From positions 14,818,168-14,882,167 of the forward strand of contig OX457052.1 of NCBI GenBank assembly GCA_949752735.1: 64,000 nucleotides of DNA, read 5' to 3'. The stretch comes from Lumbricus terrestris (Eukaryota > Annelida > Clitellata > Crassiclitellata > Lumbricidae). Under the pieces are notes generated by a model, which made no database searches, had not been told where the DNA came from, and saw only the letters and a list, made by a program, of their open reading frames with translations. Made by a program: the position numbers and the translations under genes. How positions within the stretch are numbered: position 1 is the stretch's first letter; each line of letters starts with the position of its first letter. Below, in pieces: positions 51,060-63,335 of the stretch.

Positions 51060-52278
51060 GCATTAGAAACAGAGACGATTGAAATTCGACAAGCTTGCAG
51101 ACAGACAAAGACTCTGTTATGACTCTGATATTCTCCTAGAACGGCTTTCTACCTCTTTTGGTATCTCTGGCAACTTTCTTGTTTGGCTTACCTCCTATCT
51201 CCAGGATCGTTCCTTCATTGTGACTTGTGGATCTGCTAAGTCGCCCTGGACCCCTGCTCCATTTGGTTTGCCACAAGGTTCTGTTCTGGATCCTTGCTTT
51301 ACTTTATATACTGCAGAGCTCGGCCCTCTCCTAGCAGCTGGTTCTGTCTTGAGTCAATCTTATGCAGACGACCTTCAGGCATACATTTATGTTAACTGTC
51401 TGGCGTCTGTAGCTATTGCAGCGGTTCAATCAATAAACTGGGCCATGTAGACCACAGAAGCTTGAATGTCTTCCAACCGCTTATGACTAAACCCGAACAA
51501 GACCCAATACATATGGCTGGGCACTCGCCAACAATTTGCAAAACTTAACTAAGAAGCTTTTACTCTTGAGTTTCCTGTGATCACATTTGCCTCCACTGTT
51601 CTGGACCTTGGTTTCACATTGGACCGGGAGCCGACGTTCTCGAAACACATAAATATACTTTGTCGTGATTGCTACTATCAACTACGTCAGCTTAGGGTGG
51701 TATCTCGATCTCTGACCCCTACTGCGGCTGTCACTCTTGTTCATGCCTTTGTGGTCTCTCGCCTTGACTATTGTAGTGCCCTCTATGTCGGACTCCCGGC
51801 GATCCGGATTGGGTGTCTTGACCGGGTTCTACACACAGCTGCACGTCTTATTGGTCGCATTTCTAAATTTGATCAAGTCAAGGAGTAGGCTACATTCGAA
51901 AGGTCCTCCACTGGCTACCAATTACACAGCGGATCACTTATAGGGTTTCTGCACTAATCTGGCGTTGCATGGAGGGTTTTGCTCCCATGTACCTACAGAA
52001 ACTTTGCTGTCTCACCTCTGGTGTCCAGCGGCGATCTGACCTCTGATCAGCTGATCAAGCTGAACTCTTGACCCCTCGTTCTCGAACTGCTATAATGCAG
52101 CGACGCTCTTTCTCAGTGGCCGGCCCTAGAACCTGCAATGGGCTCCCTGTTGCACTCCGCCTTGCGCCTAGAGGTCACACCATTATGTTTCTTTCTCATT
52201 TAAAAACTACCTTATTTAGCCGTTGTTGAACTGGGAGCGCTTCTGAGTAGATTACCTTGAAGGTGCGCTATATAAAAA
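51060..52278 (+). mobile_element. CR1-like LINE, RT domain to 3' end, with frameshifts
   Basis: RT motifs in order: FGISGNFLVWLTSYLQDRSF, GLPQGSVLDPCF, SYADDLQAY (catalytic YADD), LDLGFTLDREPTFSKHIN, ALYVGLPA, then the tail with LVLELL and WPALEPAMGSLL. Stops and frameshifts make it inactive. The 3' end GGGAGCGCTTCTGAGTAG, GGTGCGCTATATAAAAAG leads into (TAA)n. Confidence 0.92.
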
Positions 52279-52314
52279 GTCAATAATAATAACAATAAAC
52301 ACAATAATAATAAC

Positions 52315-52375
<61 letters not shown>
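52279..52375. repeat. (TAA)n tail of the LINE
   Basis: About 30 TAA units beginning at the end of the LINE. Confidence 0.93.
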
Positions 52376-52376
<1 letters not shown>

Positions 52377-52463
52377 ATTTTGGAATAATGAAGGGCACCC
52401 GCAAAAGTTGGTGGTCGCATGGAGAGTGGATGGATGACATTGAAGATTGGTTTGGAGCAGACC

Positions 52464-52786
52464 CAGTGGCGGAGACCTGGGGGCGGAACAGGGGAGACGG
52501 CCCCCCAAGTTTGTGGTGGGGGACGGCCCATGCATTTGTCCCCCCTCCCAAAGTTGAGCCGTCACGACTAAAAAAAGGTCATCAACGTTTTTGGCGGCGA
52601 AAATAGAATTTTTTCGAGATTTCAGTCTCGGATGACTAAAAAAAGGTCATCAACTTTTTGGCGGCGAAAATAGAATTTTTTTTCGAGATTTCGGCAGATG
52701 ACTTAAGAAAAATATTTATCGGCAAAAGAGATGACATTTTTCGGCGACCCGTCCCCCCCAAATCGCAGCCCAGGTCTCCGCCTATG
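52464..52786. mobile_element. hAT MITE with AGCAGACC target duplication
   Basis: CAGTGGCGGAGACCTGGG to CCAGGTCTCCGCCTATG, between AGCAGACC at 52456-52463 and 52787-52794. The interior repeats AAAAAGGTCATCAACNTTTT. Confidence 0.9.
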
Positions 52787-52794
52787 AGCAGACC

Positions 52795-53666
52795 TACAGT
52801 GTACCGGGTACATGTACAGAAGCTGGGACATGGGACCCCGAGCAGACTCGAGTGGAGTGGCATTGCGAAGAACGCACTGAATGGGGCAACCAATTATACT
52901 CGATTGATGTCTGCAGGCATAAAACATGGAACATTGACAACGAAACGATACCCACGATTAGACAGCAAACCTACCAATAAAATGATGCAGTACGGTAACG
53001 AACGTCAAAGGTCTCGTAAATTGCAAATTTAATGCTAAGTAATTTGGAAAATAGATCTCCAATGTAATACACTTTTTAGACTAGACCGTAACCAAATTAT
53101 TATGTAAAAAATAGGCTCTGGTATTTCATGGTTTTGTGATTATGCTTATTATAGCTAACCAATCATTTGCGGTTAAAATAGACCACTGTGGCCTAGACCT
53201 GTTGGTCGGTCTATGCAATAGGCTCACATCCAAATATAGACTTCAGGACCCTCGGTCGTCTAAATAGGTCTAGCCGTAAAATTTTCGGTAATTTCCGGCA
53301 AAATTACCGTGACGGAATAAAACCATGAGATCCCTAGATACTAGACAGTCAATAAGAATAAGAACCTGCGACGACAGGATATTATATAAAATATAAATAG
53401 TCTATTTGTAACTATATATTATAACTAGGCCTACATTGTATTGAATCTAGAAATTTAGAAAGCGGCTCTCACAGAACCCACTAGTGCGAAAACTCAGAGA
53501 AAAGCAAGTACTAGTTTTGAGAATTGAGAGGACGAAAAGATATGATTTGGCTACCAATTAATTGTCAGTGAAGATAGTTGCTTCCAAAGAGCAGGACCAA
53601 CGAAGGCAAAAGCTCGAGTTTTGGCCAAAGCAGATCTTGCTCACGGAACAAGGAGATCATTTTGTG
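52795..53666. other. No gene recognised
   Basis: Low-complexity and A+T-rich sequence; around 53540-53640 a stretch resembles 16130-16200 (dispersed repeat). Confidence 0.5.
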
Positions 53667-53875
53667 GGGCACGGTGGAGCAGTGATGGCTTAGTTGCCTT
53701 GAAGCAGGAAGGTTCGAGGTTCGAATTCACCTCAAGTCGCCGCGTAGAGACCTTGGGCAAGTCCTTAACTCACAATTGCTCAGCGCTTCGGCGTAAAACT
53801 CCGATGAGTGTCCGCTCTGCAATCGGGAGCGCCTCTGAGTAGAGTGCTTGAAGAGACGATATATAACAAGTGTAC
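53667..53875 (+). mobile_element. tRNA-derived SINE
   Basis: B box GGTTCGAATTC at 53718-53728; body CGCCGCGTAGAGACCTTGGG, CTCAGCGCTTCGGCG; tail GGGAGCGCCTCTGAGTAGAG, CTTGAAGAGACGATATATAAC. Close to 12345-12545. Confidence 0.85.
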
Positions 53876-54381
53876 AAAACAAACAATTATGTATGCCACG
53901 AACATGATTGTAGTGGACGAAGAGAGGCTACTGAAGTCTATATTCCACAACCTAAGACTCGGCGTACATGTGCCGCATGATCTGCATCAAAACAAAGCAT
54001 AAATTCAATCCAATTTTATTTTAGACTAACCATCAACAATTAATCATAGTAGCATATGCTTCACATAACAAGATGGTAGCAAGGAATGCCCAAGGGAGTA
54101 AGGGATGAATATCTCGCTGACAGGGACACCTACATGTATTTACCTGCACTACTGCATCAGGTGGGCGAGACGGCCAACGACATGAATTGAACAACATGAA
54201 CAGTGTCAAAAGACAAATCATTTAGTGAACTTAACTAATAAAAGCAAAACAAAACAAAAATCAGGGGCTCAGGGCATATGAGGTGTTATATTTTTAGTCA
54301 TAAATCAAGTAGATCCGTAGCAGCGTTTTAACTCTTTGCAAACTGGACGCTTCTGCTGTACAAATAAGTAGCAGGACTGCG

Positions 54382-54745
54382 TTGAGATTTGAAAGTAAGT
54401 GCCAATGGACACATCTGCAAATCCTGCACATCTCTTGGCGAGACAAGGTCAAAAACATCAGCGTAAGGGATTTAACTGGACAGGAAAGTATGGAGAACAT
54501 CATCAGAAAGAGAAGATTCAAATGGATGGGTCATGTGATCCGCATGGATGAAGCCAGGATAGCTAGGCAAGTGATGAACTGGACTCCGGATGGAAGGCGC
54601 GGAAGAAGAAGACCAAGGAAAAACTGGCTGGAAACCATCAGGGAGGACTTGAAATGCATGGACATGACGTGGGACGAGGTGATACAACTGGCGGTGGACA
54701 GGGAGAAATGGAGGAGCTGCATTGCCCGATGTGCATAATTGCACG
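54382..54745 (+). mobile_element. Non-LTR RT C-terminal fragment
   Basis: ENIIRKRRFKWMGHVIRMDE, PDGRRGRRRPRKNWLETIRE and DREKWRSCIARCA: same general signature as 38129-38710 but another lineage. A (GAT)n tract follows at 54757. Confidence 0.88.
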
Positions 54746-54756
54746 AAGAGGACTGA

Positions 54757-54773
54757 TGATGATGATGATGATT

Positions 54774-54822
<49 letters not shown>

Positions 54823-54874
54823 CGATGACGATGACGATGACGATGATGATGACGATGATGATGATGATGATGCC
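54757..54874. repeat. (GAT)n / (GAC)n microsatellite
   Basis: About 39 trinucleotide units directly after the LINE fragment; source of the poly-His, poly-Ser and poly-Met frames. Confidence 0.95.
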
Positions 54875-54931
54875 AATGGACCCCGTCCATAACCGTCCAG
54901 CCACATTTTAAGCTCTGCGTAGCCGTAGAAC

Positions 54932-55333
54932 CATGGGCGCCCGCAGAAATTTTTGCAGGAGGGGCAATATGCGATGGTCACGTTCATATATTTTTTATAC
55001 CAAGAGGACGTTGAAGAGGTTGAAAAACACAAAGCATGAAATTAAGAACATGCATGGGCTTTTTCATAGAGGTTTCATGATGTAAGCTTCTCAGTTTCAC
55101 TTTTTATAGCTTGAAAAGTGCAAGGCACACAATTAAAAGCAGTGTTTAAAAGCGTGCTTATTTTGTAGAGGTTTATAAATGTAGATTTCTTACTTTCGCC
55201 TTGTGCATCATCAATAAAAATAATTTTCCAGGCAAAAATGTTTGTTTAAAACCCCAAGCTAATAGGTAAAAAATGGATGTCAGTTTTCCAGGGGGCAAGT
55301 ACCCCCTCTTGCCCCTATGTGCGGGCGCCCATG
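54932..55333. mobile_element. hAT-type MITE with CGTAGAAC target duplication
   Basis: CATGGGCGCCCGCAGAAAT to GTGCGGGCGCCCATG, between CGTAGAAC at 54924-54931 and 55334-55341. 402 bp, no transposase. Confidence 0.92.
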
Positions 55334-55341
55334 CGTAGAAC

Positions 55342-56279
55342 AAGACTTAGGCTACAATGCTAGACAGTTCATGTAGGCCTATGCTTTGCGCTTCTTAATT
55401 TTACTCGTCAGCAGTAAAATGACAAGCTGCAATAATTATGTCATGAGTAGAATGAACCGGTTGGGATATTCGCCCAATGGCAACCCAGCCTTTGACGAGC
55501 TCTGCCGTCAGTTTCATACCGTTCCATTGTTCACATGCTGTTATAAAAGCCTCGGTGTTTTTTTACATAGGTTGTAGAAACTTATGTAGGTCTACATTGT
55601 ACAAGCGTGCCGATGCTTTTAGAACAGTTGTAAACAAGGGACCGGTATGAGCCTGATGAACTCTAGGCCTACCTGTGAATACATGGAAGGATCCTGGTCT
55701 TGGATGTTTGAATTCAAACAGTCCAATCGCCAGTAAGTTAGATCGACGCAATAGGCTTATTAGACAAGCCTAAACTCTTTCTACATGCCTGAGGCCCATA
55801 TGCGGCCTATAAGGCCTATATGTGCTATTATCGAATTTCATTCCATAAGCGTATGCAGCAAGGCTGATATCGAAAGGTCTATGCACGAATGTAGGTCGAT
55901 TGAAGCGGACTATAGACATTAGTCAATAGCAAACTGCATATCAGGATGTAATAGGCTATAATTATTATATGCAGAAATTGTACTGAGGTCGAAGCTCTGT
56001 CAGGTTAGGCCTACTGTTATATAAAATGCAGTCCTGCAGGAATACAGGTAGGTCCATAGAGATTTAGGCCTAGCATTTCTAGCATTTAAAGGAACTTAAG
56101 ATCTTGATATTGTAGTATTTTCTAGCCTACGCCTCCGTGCATATTTGTTATTAAATGCTTTGCAAGTTGGCAAGAGTTTGCGCCATTAAACACTTAGGCT
56201 ATATAGGCAAGCGCAAAGGGCTATAGCCTAATTTCAAGCTTAGCCCTGCAGGCACAACCGCACAAGCATATAAGCGGGA
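55342..56279. other. No gene recognised
   Basis: A+T-rich with many TAGGCCTA words. A 61-codon frame at 55386-55577 has no recognisable similarity. Confidence 0.55.
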
Positions 56280-56492
56280 TCACCATCTCAGTGACCTTTC
56301 GCGTGCGCGTGCGCAGTGGTCAAGGTCAATTCCACCATAGATGATGGATTTACAAAAAGTTCGGAAACTTAAAGACTCGAGCATTGAGAATTTGCAATTT
56401 TTATATAGGCCTAATAATTAATCGTCTATGACAGAATTGACCTTGACCACTGCGCACGCGCATGCGCACGCGAAAGGTCACTGAGATGGTGA
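56280..56492. mobile_element. Short TIR element (MITE), about 213 bp
   Basis: TCACCATCTCAGTGACCTTT, then CGCGTGCGCGTGCGCAGTGG at left, repeated inverted at right. No clear target duplication seen. Confidence 0.78.
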
Positions 56493-56771
56493 ACCGCTTG
56501 TTCACCAGGCAATGCACGAGTGCTGTTTCGATCGTGGCAGTGTTGGTTGTTTCAGTTTAACGATCACTGTGCATGTGATAACAAAGATCATTAGCGTCAC
56601 CCTCCTCCACTACCCAGGTTTGGGACTGGCGCTGCATACGTGTGAGCAGTGATGGAGTTTCCTGTCAGTGTTGTGATGTCAAATAGTCGGAAAGGAGGAG
56701 AAGCAGACAGCAATCAATGCTATAAGCAAGTAGTTAGAGGTCGTAACTTAAAGTAGGCTATAGCTAGAGGT

Positions 56772-56885
56772 CGATTGGCCGTATTATAATTAAAAGGTCT
56801 AGAGATCGATTGGCCGTATTATAATTAAAAGGTCTAGAGATCGATTGGCCGTATTATAATTAAAAGGTCTAGAGGTCGATTGGCT
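56772..56885. repeat. 35-bp tandem repeat, about 3.3 units
   Basis: CGATTGGCCGTATTATAATT, then AAAAGGTCTAGAGRT, repeated three times almost unchanged, then a partial unit. Confidence 0.93.
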
Positions 56886-57310
56886 GGCTTATACGTACGC
56901 CCCCTAATTTTCCTGGCGTAGGTCGAGGCGAACCTGCAGGATGTCGCTTAATTGTTGCTGTTTAACGACTCTGTTTCATATCAAGGATGATTAGTGTCAC
57001 CCTCCTCCTTTAACCAGGCTTGGGACCAGCACTGCCAAAGTATGAGCAGTGTCGAGATATGTAGCTTAAGCTGCAGAAGTTGAGGAGTGTGCCTATACAA
57101 TCTGGTCATTCTAGCTGCTTGGGGTTCAGGTTTCTGGAAGGCTGACAGAATAATTCTGACTCTAAAAGGTTTGGTTTTTGGCATGCAGGATTTGAACTGC
57201 CGACTAACCCAAAGAGAAACCACTCCGACCATGTTTCCAACACTAAGTAAGTTTGTTGTTGGACAGAACGAACCTGATAGTGAGGAAGCCTATTGTGACC
57301 AACCTGGGAC

Positions 57311-57605
57311 CATGGGCGGAGTTTGGTTTCTGTTCCTGAGGAGGGGCTAAGTTTGTTGACGAGCGGCGCCGAAAATATTTGTCTCGGGCCCAAGAAAAAG
57401 TTGATGACCTTTTTTGTCCTTGGTCTGAAATCTCGGCGAAAAATACAAATTTTCCCGGCTAAAAAGTTGATGACCTATTTTTTTTAGTCATTTGCAAGTT
57501 TCGCGGTTCGTGAAAAGAAACATTTTCAGAACAAATTTCAGAGTCTGCGCCTTCTTGCCTTCTTGGTGGGAGGGGCTAAGCCCGAAAAATATACTCCGCA
57601 GAAGT
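57311..57605. mobile_element. MITE of the CATGGGCGGAG family (right end unclear)
   Basis: Left end CATGGGCGGAGTTTGG matches 62981-63299 inverted. Interior AAAAAGTTGATGACCTTTTT typical of the family. The right end near ATACTCCGC is weak. Confidence 0.55.
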
Positions 57606-57699
57606 CTTGGACTGGCTTTTAAAGGGCGCTGACAAAGGCTGGGATGTTCTATTTCTATACGCATTTTTCTGATTACCTTTTTTAGTCTATCTGTCCAGA

Positions 57700-57890
57700 T
57701 GTCGGTTTCGCGTGACAGAGTCTCCCACCTAGAGGTTGCCCCAGAGACTTTTTCGAAACAGATTCTCCTCCCAACCCCCGGCGGAGGATCTGTTTCAGAA
57801 TAAATTCGGCCCTCCCCGATAATATATTCTGAAATAAAGTCCCCACCTCCATTCAACGTGAGATGGGCCACAGTCTCATAAAATTTATAG
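57700..57890. repeat. Dispersed repeat, inverted relative of 16370-16570
   Basis: CGAAACAGATTCTCCTCC and GAATAAATTCGGCCC words match the complement of the block in gene B intron 5. Confidence 0.6.
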
Positions 57891-58069
57891 ATGAGCAGGT
57901 TTGATATTGTTGCGAAAAAATTTAACAAGAACGTAGCCTACGTTCCCAAATGATTAACTTTTATATAAGAAAATTTCTTCCAATACCACAATACTGAATT
58001 TCTGCAAGTAGGCCTACAAGCACTATTGATCTCTTTCGTTGCTTCAGACATGTGTTCGGGCGCGTCTGT

Positions 58070-58102
<33 letters not shown>

Positions 58103-58173
58103 ATCCTGGCAACCTTCTGCCTGTCTCTCTAACTTGCATAGCCTACATGACATCAGACCGACATGTAGGTTGC

Positions 58174-58595
58174 AGGGATGCCACTCTGAATTTTAAAAGG
58201 ATCAGATCCTGCCGAAAAAGGCTAGAAAACTCTGGATTGAGAATTTTTGAGAAAATACATGGATTTTTCAATTTTTCGCGCTTGAAATTTAAATTTCTGA
58301 GGAACTTTTTTAGTTATCCGATCAAAATTTGCTCGTTTTCCCAAATTTTTTTGATGACCGTATTTTTTGTCTTTCGCTCTAAAACCTACAACTTTTGGGG
58401 TTCGTATTCACAACATTTTCGACTTTTTTCTCGTCTTTTGTGCATTATTCACCTAAAAAGGTCAATTTTATGTGTAAAAAGTTGGAAAAGCCGACGTGAG
58501 AAAAAGAGGCCAGATCCTGAAAAAACCTAGAAACATAGATAAGACCGAAAAAACCTAGATCTATAGGTGGAAAAAGATAGGAGAGGAATCTCTGG
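58174..58595. mobile_element. hAT-like MITE related to 20831-21188
   Basis: GGGATGCCACTCTG at left; TAGGTTGC / TAGGCTGC flank it at 58166-58173 and 58596-58603. The interior shares CCTAGATCT and GGCTAG words with the element beside the giant palindrome. Confidence 0.65.
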
Positions 58596-58796
58596 TAGGC
58601 TGCTTAGGCCTGCATCAATTATTGGCTATTATGCTGTTACTGTACGTTAATGTGTTTGTGTGCAATCTGCGTGGTAATTTTTGTAGCGCTGCTTTTGTTA
58701 CGGGGAAGGTCTTAATCATTGCATTCTGCTGCATGAGTTTTGTACCTGTCTGTTCGATTGTGCGCGTACGTATGTGAGTATATATATATATACATA

Positions 58797-59238
58797 CAGT
58801 AGCGGCGCTAGGGGGGACTGGGGGGCTAAGCCCCCCTAAAAAGGTCATCTATTTTTTTCGCCATGTAAAAATGAAATATTTGGACGATTTACCCCTTTAG
58901 CCCCCCCAAAAAATGAAGCGCAAGGCTGAAGATTTTGGTCGGTGACAAAAAAAAGGTCGTCAGAAATTTTGGCGGCGAAAATGGAAAATTTTCTAAAGAC
59001 TTTGGTCGATGACTAAAAAAAAGGTCGTCAGAAATTATGGCGGCGAAAATGGAAAATTTTCTTAAGATTTTGGTCGATGACTAAAAAAAAGGTCGTCAGA
59101 AATTATGGCGGCGAAAATGGAAAATTTTCTTAAGATTTTGGTCAATGACTAAAAAAAAGGTCGTCAGAAATTTTGGCGGCGGACGGAAAATTGTTTCCCG
59201 AAAATCCAGCCCCCCAAAACGAAAATCCTGGCGCCGCA
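58797..59238. mobile_element. hAT MITE expanded by internal tandem repeats
   Basis: CAGTAGCGGCGCTAGGGG to AATCCTGGCGCCGCA, between TATACATA copies. About four units of 62-67 bp with GATGACTAAAAAAAAGGTCG and TGGCGGCGAAAATGG inside. Confidence 0.8.
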
Positions 59239-59246
59239 TATACATA

Positions 59247-60171
59247 GCCTATGCAGGTATGCATGTATGTACATGTATGTATGTGCACTGTGTTTGTACA
59301 TGTGCGTACATGTAGGCTATGCATGCATGACATGCGTGCAGGCTTATGCACGTCGATACCAAAACCGATCATTAAATGTTATGTTGCCTGCAGTGTGAGG
59401 CTTATGGATGTAGGCTACATTGTACAAAACTGCATGTTTAGATTTAGCCAAGGCAGTAGTTGAGGATATACTCGGGTAGGCCTATACAGAGTGTACGGAC
59501 CTAGCAAATATTTGCGTTTAGTATAATTGTGGGCAAGGCCGCTGATGGGGGGAGGTGTTTGTGGTGTTTGAGCATCCCTGAAATAAAATATTGTAAAAAT
59601 GAAATAAAGAGTTTACGAGCACACGAGGTAAGAACTAGGCCTAGCCTACATGTTAGTCGATTTCATTTTAAGGCTTATTTCTATGTAATATTTTTCAGTA
59701 GACCTACATTAGATCCAACACAACTCTGAGAGCTCACGCTTCTCCAAACCCCTTAGTCAGTTGATTCGGTTGCTTGTCGGCTTGCTCAAGGTCTGGGTAA
59801 ACAATCCCCCAAACAAAATCCTCACTACGACCTTTATTATTGGGTAATTTTTGCAACGGTGCTGTGATAGCGGGTAGACATACCTAGCCAACTGTAGCGT
59901 GTAGCATTCGTATACCCACCTCTAATTTTGCCGCTAGCCTACATCCCTTGAATGCGATCATCAAAACCGCTAACCCAAAACCGAGCAGATTAAAACCATG
60001 TGCAATTGCGCATCCATTATATTGACGATCATAACTGCGCAATCGTGGATATAATAGGCTACCCAACACAAACAATAATATTAATCATTCTCTTTGTAGT
60101 CATATTAGTTTCATTTATTTCAATGTTCGTTTAATTGTAATTTTTTACTTAAATTTCAATAGTTGTCTTTA
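59247..60171. other. No gene recognised
   Basis: A TGCATGTATGTACATGTATG-rich start, then at about 59735-59870 an inverted copy of the repeat found at 1210-1445 and 27930-28165 (GCTTGTCGGCTTGCTCA). Confidence 0.55.
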
Positions 60172-60600
60172 GGGGCCGTCCATAAAGTACGTCACGCTCC
60201 AGGGGGGAGGGGGTGTAAGAAAGGGTGACAGTTTGTGACAGGGGGGAGGGGTCAGGCCATGTGTGACGTCACACATTTATTTTTTAAATTCTTTTATATT
60301 TTTTTGGTTCTTAGTACCTAAAATCCGACCCGGCCCGGCCAGGCGTGTCTAAAACCCGGCCTGGCGGGATAAAAGTTGATTTCCCGTCATTATCAAAGCG
60401 TTTAGGGACACACGTCACTATCAGAGGGATTAGGGATAGTATCCTAGGGTTTAGAGGGTTAGGTAAATGGTTGTTTTACAAAAAATTGTTCGAAAGTGTG
60501 ACGTACTTTAGGGGGGGTCCGAGATTTGTGACAGTTTGTGACAGGGGGGAGGGGATCAAAAATGGTCAAAAATAGCGTGACGTACTTTATGGACGGCCCC
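60172..60600. mobile_element. MITE with GGGGCCGTCCATAAAGTACG ends (copy 2)
   Basis: Nearly identical to 3409-3844, flanked by TTA at 60169-60171 and 60601-60603. Confidence 0.9.
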
Positions 60601-60898
60601 TTAAGAGTTCAACATATAAGGTTACTGTCTTTGCACGAGCTCACCACCACTAGCGGTGCGCTGCGGTGGCTCCTTTGAATTGCCTTTCATCATCCGCTCT
60701 TTTATTCGGTCTTTCTCGATAACAACAATTTTCTTAAATCATTTGAATTTCATTTTAGAGTAAATGGGGCCTGCTATTAGCATTCAAATGCTATTTCAAA
60801 AGTTATTATATCCTTCAAAAGCTAGTTTCAAAGCTATTAGCTTTCAATTGCTATTTTCAAAGGACTGTTACAATGTCGAACTTCAACAGATACGTAGG

Positions 60899-61372
60899 TG
60901 TCCGGACAATTCGTCCCCGGACAATTCGTCCCGGACAATTCGTCCCGGACAATTCGTCCCGGACAATTCGTCCCCGGACAATTCGTCCCGGACAATTCGT
61001 CCCCGGACAATTCGGACCGGACAATTCGTCCCCGGACAATTCGGACCGGACAATTCGGACCCGGACAATTCGGACCGGCTATAGCCTACTTTAGCCAAGT
61101 GAGGTAACGTGTTATATTATGTTTAGGCCTACATTTGCTTTGAGAACAATGAAATAATTTTCAATTTCGAATTGAATTTTAATGCGCAGCAGTATCTCCG
61201 GTCATCTGTATACGGTAATGGTGTCCGGGACGAATTGTCCGGGACGAATTGTCCGGGACGAATTGTCCGGAGACGAATTGTCCGGGACGAATTGTCCGGT
61301 CCGAATTGTCCGGGGACGAATTGTCCGGGACGAATTGTCCGGGACGAATTGTCCGGGGACGAATTGTCCGGG
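60899..61372. repeat. Two inverted arrays of CCGGACAATTCGTC around a unique core
   Basis: Left array 60899-61077 has about 12 units of 14-15 bp (GTCCCCGGACAATTC and variants). The right array 61222-61372 has about 10 units in inverse orientation (GGGACGAATTGTCC). The core 61078-61221 is non-repetitive. Both arrays begin TGTCCGG on the plus strand. It may be a MITE whose ends expanded. Confidence 0.9.
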
Positions 61373-61518
61373 AACCCGCAAATAAATGCGGTTATGCATC
61401 GTCAGCCTTGTGAACGCCCCCGGTTTTAGCCAGCGCTGTGTTGCGCGACGGTTGTGTGCGTTGGCGGTTTGATCGCGCAGTTTCGATCGGATACCGTCTG
61501 TGTCCGCATGCCTGCGTG

Positions 61519-61770
61519 CATGAGCGGAGACTTGGGGGGACAGAGAGACGGTCCCCCAATGTTTGTGGTGCGGGGGACCGTCCCCCAAGAAATATTAATG
61601 TATAGCATCGTAAATCTCTACAGCGTTAGGATACATATCGGTAAATTTGGTGCATGAAAATTTCGTCGGCGACTCAGCGGTCCGTCCAAAATGTCGCGCC
61701 TCGGTGATCGTCCTTTGGCCGCTCGTTCGCCCCCCCCCCAAACTTCTGGACCAATGGGTCTCCTCCTATG
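61519..61770. mobile_element. hAT-type MITE with CCTGCGTG target duplication
   Basis: CATGAGCGGAGACTTGG to GGGTCTCCTCCTATG, between CCTGCGTG at 61511-61518 and 61771-61778. Confidence 0.9.
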
Positions 61771-61778
61771 CCTGCGTG

Positions 61779-62465
61779 TAGGCTATGTGTGTTTCTGCGC
61801 TTATGTGTCTATGTGCGCCTGTGTGTGTCTGTTTTAGGTATGTGCCTATGCTCATCAACGCACGACTGACGTTTAAAAGAATGAGTGATGTCACCGACTT
61901 CCGTGTTCTCTCGATAATTCTGATCTGAACCGACGCCATTGTCAACTGTCAACGGTCTCCTGATAATCCAGTTCGTTTAAATAATTATGATAAAGATATT
62001 ATTAAGTTATTGATTTCAGAACAATTTTTCTTCTATAGGCAAAGTTGTAATTTTCTAACTGAAGACTCATTTTCGACTAACACAACTCAAAGAGTGGTGC
62101 CACTGTGCCAGGCGCAAAAAAGAAAATAGAGAGGGACTCTTTAGGGTTGTTAAAGAAATGACAACAGATATATTAGGCCTACATTAGTATGAGATAAGAA
62201 AAGTAAGTATGGTCTGATAAGGTAAGGAAAATTGGTCGAGGTTTCGTTAAGTAGGTTATGTAGGCCTATATGCAAAGCAAACTAAAATTTATGACAAGAC
62301 AAGGTTAAGCCATGCAGTAATAAAGTCTTATTATTATAGGTGTTTGACTCTTACAAGTCTCCAAAGGAGTGCCCGGAATTTATTATCGCTAGATATCATT
62401 ATTACTTTTGTCTATGCCCCGAGGACCCGAGGTATACAGGATCGTCAGGGACTTGAAAAATACAT
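61779..62465. other. No gene recognised
   Basis: A+T-rich, with a GTGTG-rich start and a CAAGACAAGG piece near 62295 that resembles the LINE tail at 38706. Confidence 0.5.
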
Positions 62466-62473
62466 ACCGTTAT

Positions 62474-62696
62474 CAGTGGCGGCGCCAGGATTTCAGTTTT
62501 GGGGGGTGAAGCTTCCCGGAGGAAATTTTTTTAGTCATTGGCCCCGAAATCTCATGGAAATATTCCATTTTCATACGCCAAAATTTCTGATCTTTTTTAG
62601 TCATCCAGTTGAAAAAACCGGATGGCCTTTTTTAGGGGGGGGCTTAGCCTTTTATAGGTGGCTTAGGCCCCCAGACACCCTATAGCGTCGCCACTG
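62474..62696. mobile_element. hAT MITE with ACCGTTAT target duplication
   Basis: CAGTGGCGGCGCCAGG to TATAGCGTCGCCACTG, between ACCGTTAT at 62466-62473 and 62697-62704. Confidence 0.93.
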
Positions 62697-62747
62697 ACCG
62701 TTATATAATAAGACGTCCAGAATCATTATTATCAATGCTGTCGTTTC

Positions 62748-62818
62748 TGCTGCTGCTGCTGCTGCTGTTTTTGTTGTTGTCGTCGTTGTTGTTGTTGTTG
62801 TTGTTGTTGTTGTTGCCT
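62748..62818. repeat. (GCT)n/(GTT)n tract
   Basis: Short trinucleotide run, CTGCTG changing into TTGTTG. Confidence 0.9.
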
Positions 62819-62889
62819 TTGCTATTCAGTTACAAAGCACGACAATGATCAGATGATCATCAATGCATTACGACGAGCAAGTAGGCCTA

Positions 62890-63335
62890 TGAGTGAAGGA
62901 CTTTCTCAGGGTTCCTGCTCATACACCGCGTCAGAGGAGGTCGAGATTCGAATCCATACTCTCTACGTTTCAAGTCAACCCATGGGCAGAGTTGATCAGG
63001 GGCTAGGGGGCTAAAGCCACCCAAGAAGCCCGTAGTCATGTTTTTACCGTGCAAAAGGTCTCTTTTTTCGGGCTTAGCCCCCCCCCCAAGGACTTCCAAC
63101 TGATTACTAAAAAAAGGTCATCAACTTTTTCGGCCGGGAAATACATAGTAGGCTAAGTTTCTTGAGACTTGAACTTGAGGGGGGAAAAAGGTGATCAAGT
63201 TTTTCCAGCCGAAACGACGAAAAACTTTTTTCGGCGCCGCGCCTTCTGGACCAAGTTTTTAGCCCCCCCCCCTCAAACGGAAACCAAACTCCGCCCATGA
63301 GTCAACCACCTAACCAATCGGCCACTGAGTTCATG
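62890..63335 (-). mobile_element. tRNA-like SINE head split by a MITE
   Basis: Minus-strand B-box-like GGATTCGAATCTC (complement near 62945-62957). The A-box side resumes after the MITE at 63308-63335 (AACCAATCGGCCACTGAG). The identical AGTCAACC on both sides is the MITE's target. Confidence 0.6.
62981..63299. mobile_element. hAT-type MITE with AGTCAACC target duplication
   Basis: CATGGGCAGAGTTGATCAGG to AAACTCCGCCCATG, between AGTCAACC at 62973-62980 and 63300-63307. Confidence 0.93.

Noticed and set aside
60899..61372. CRISPR array
   Set aside because: Units are directly adjacent without spacers and occur in two opposite arrays; the DNA is eukaryotic.
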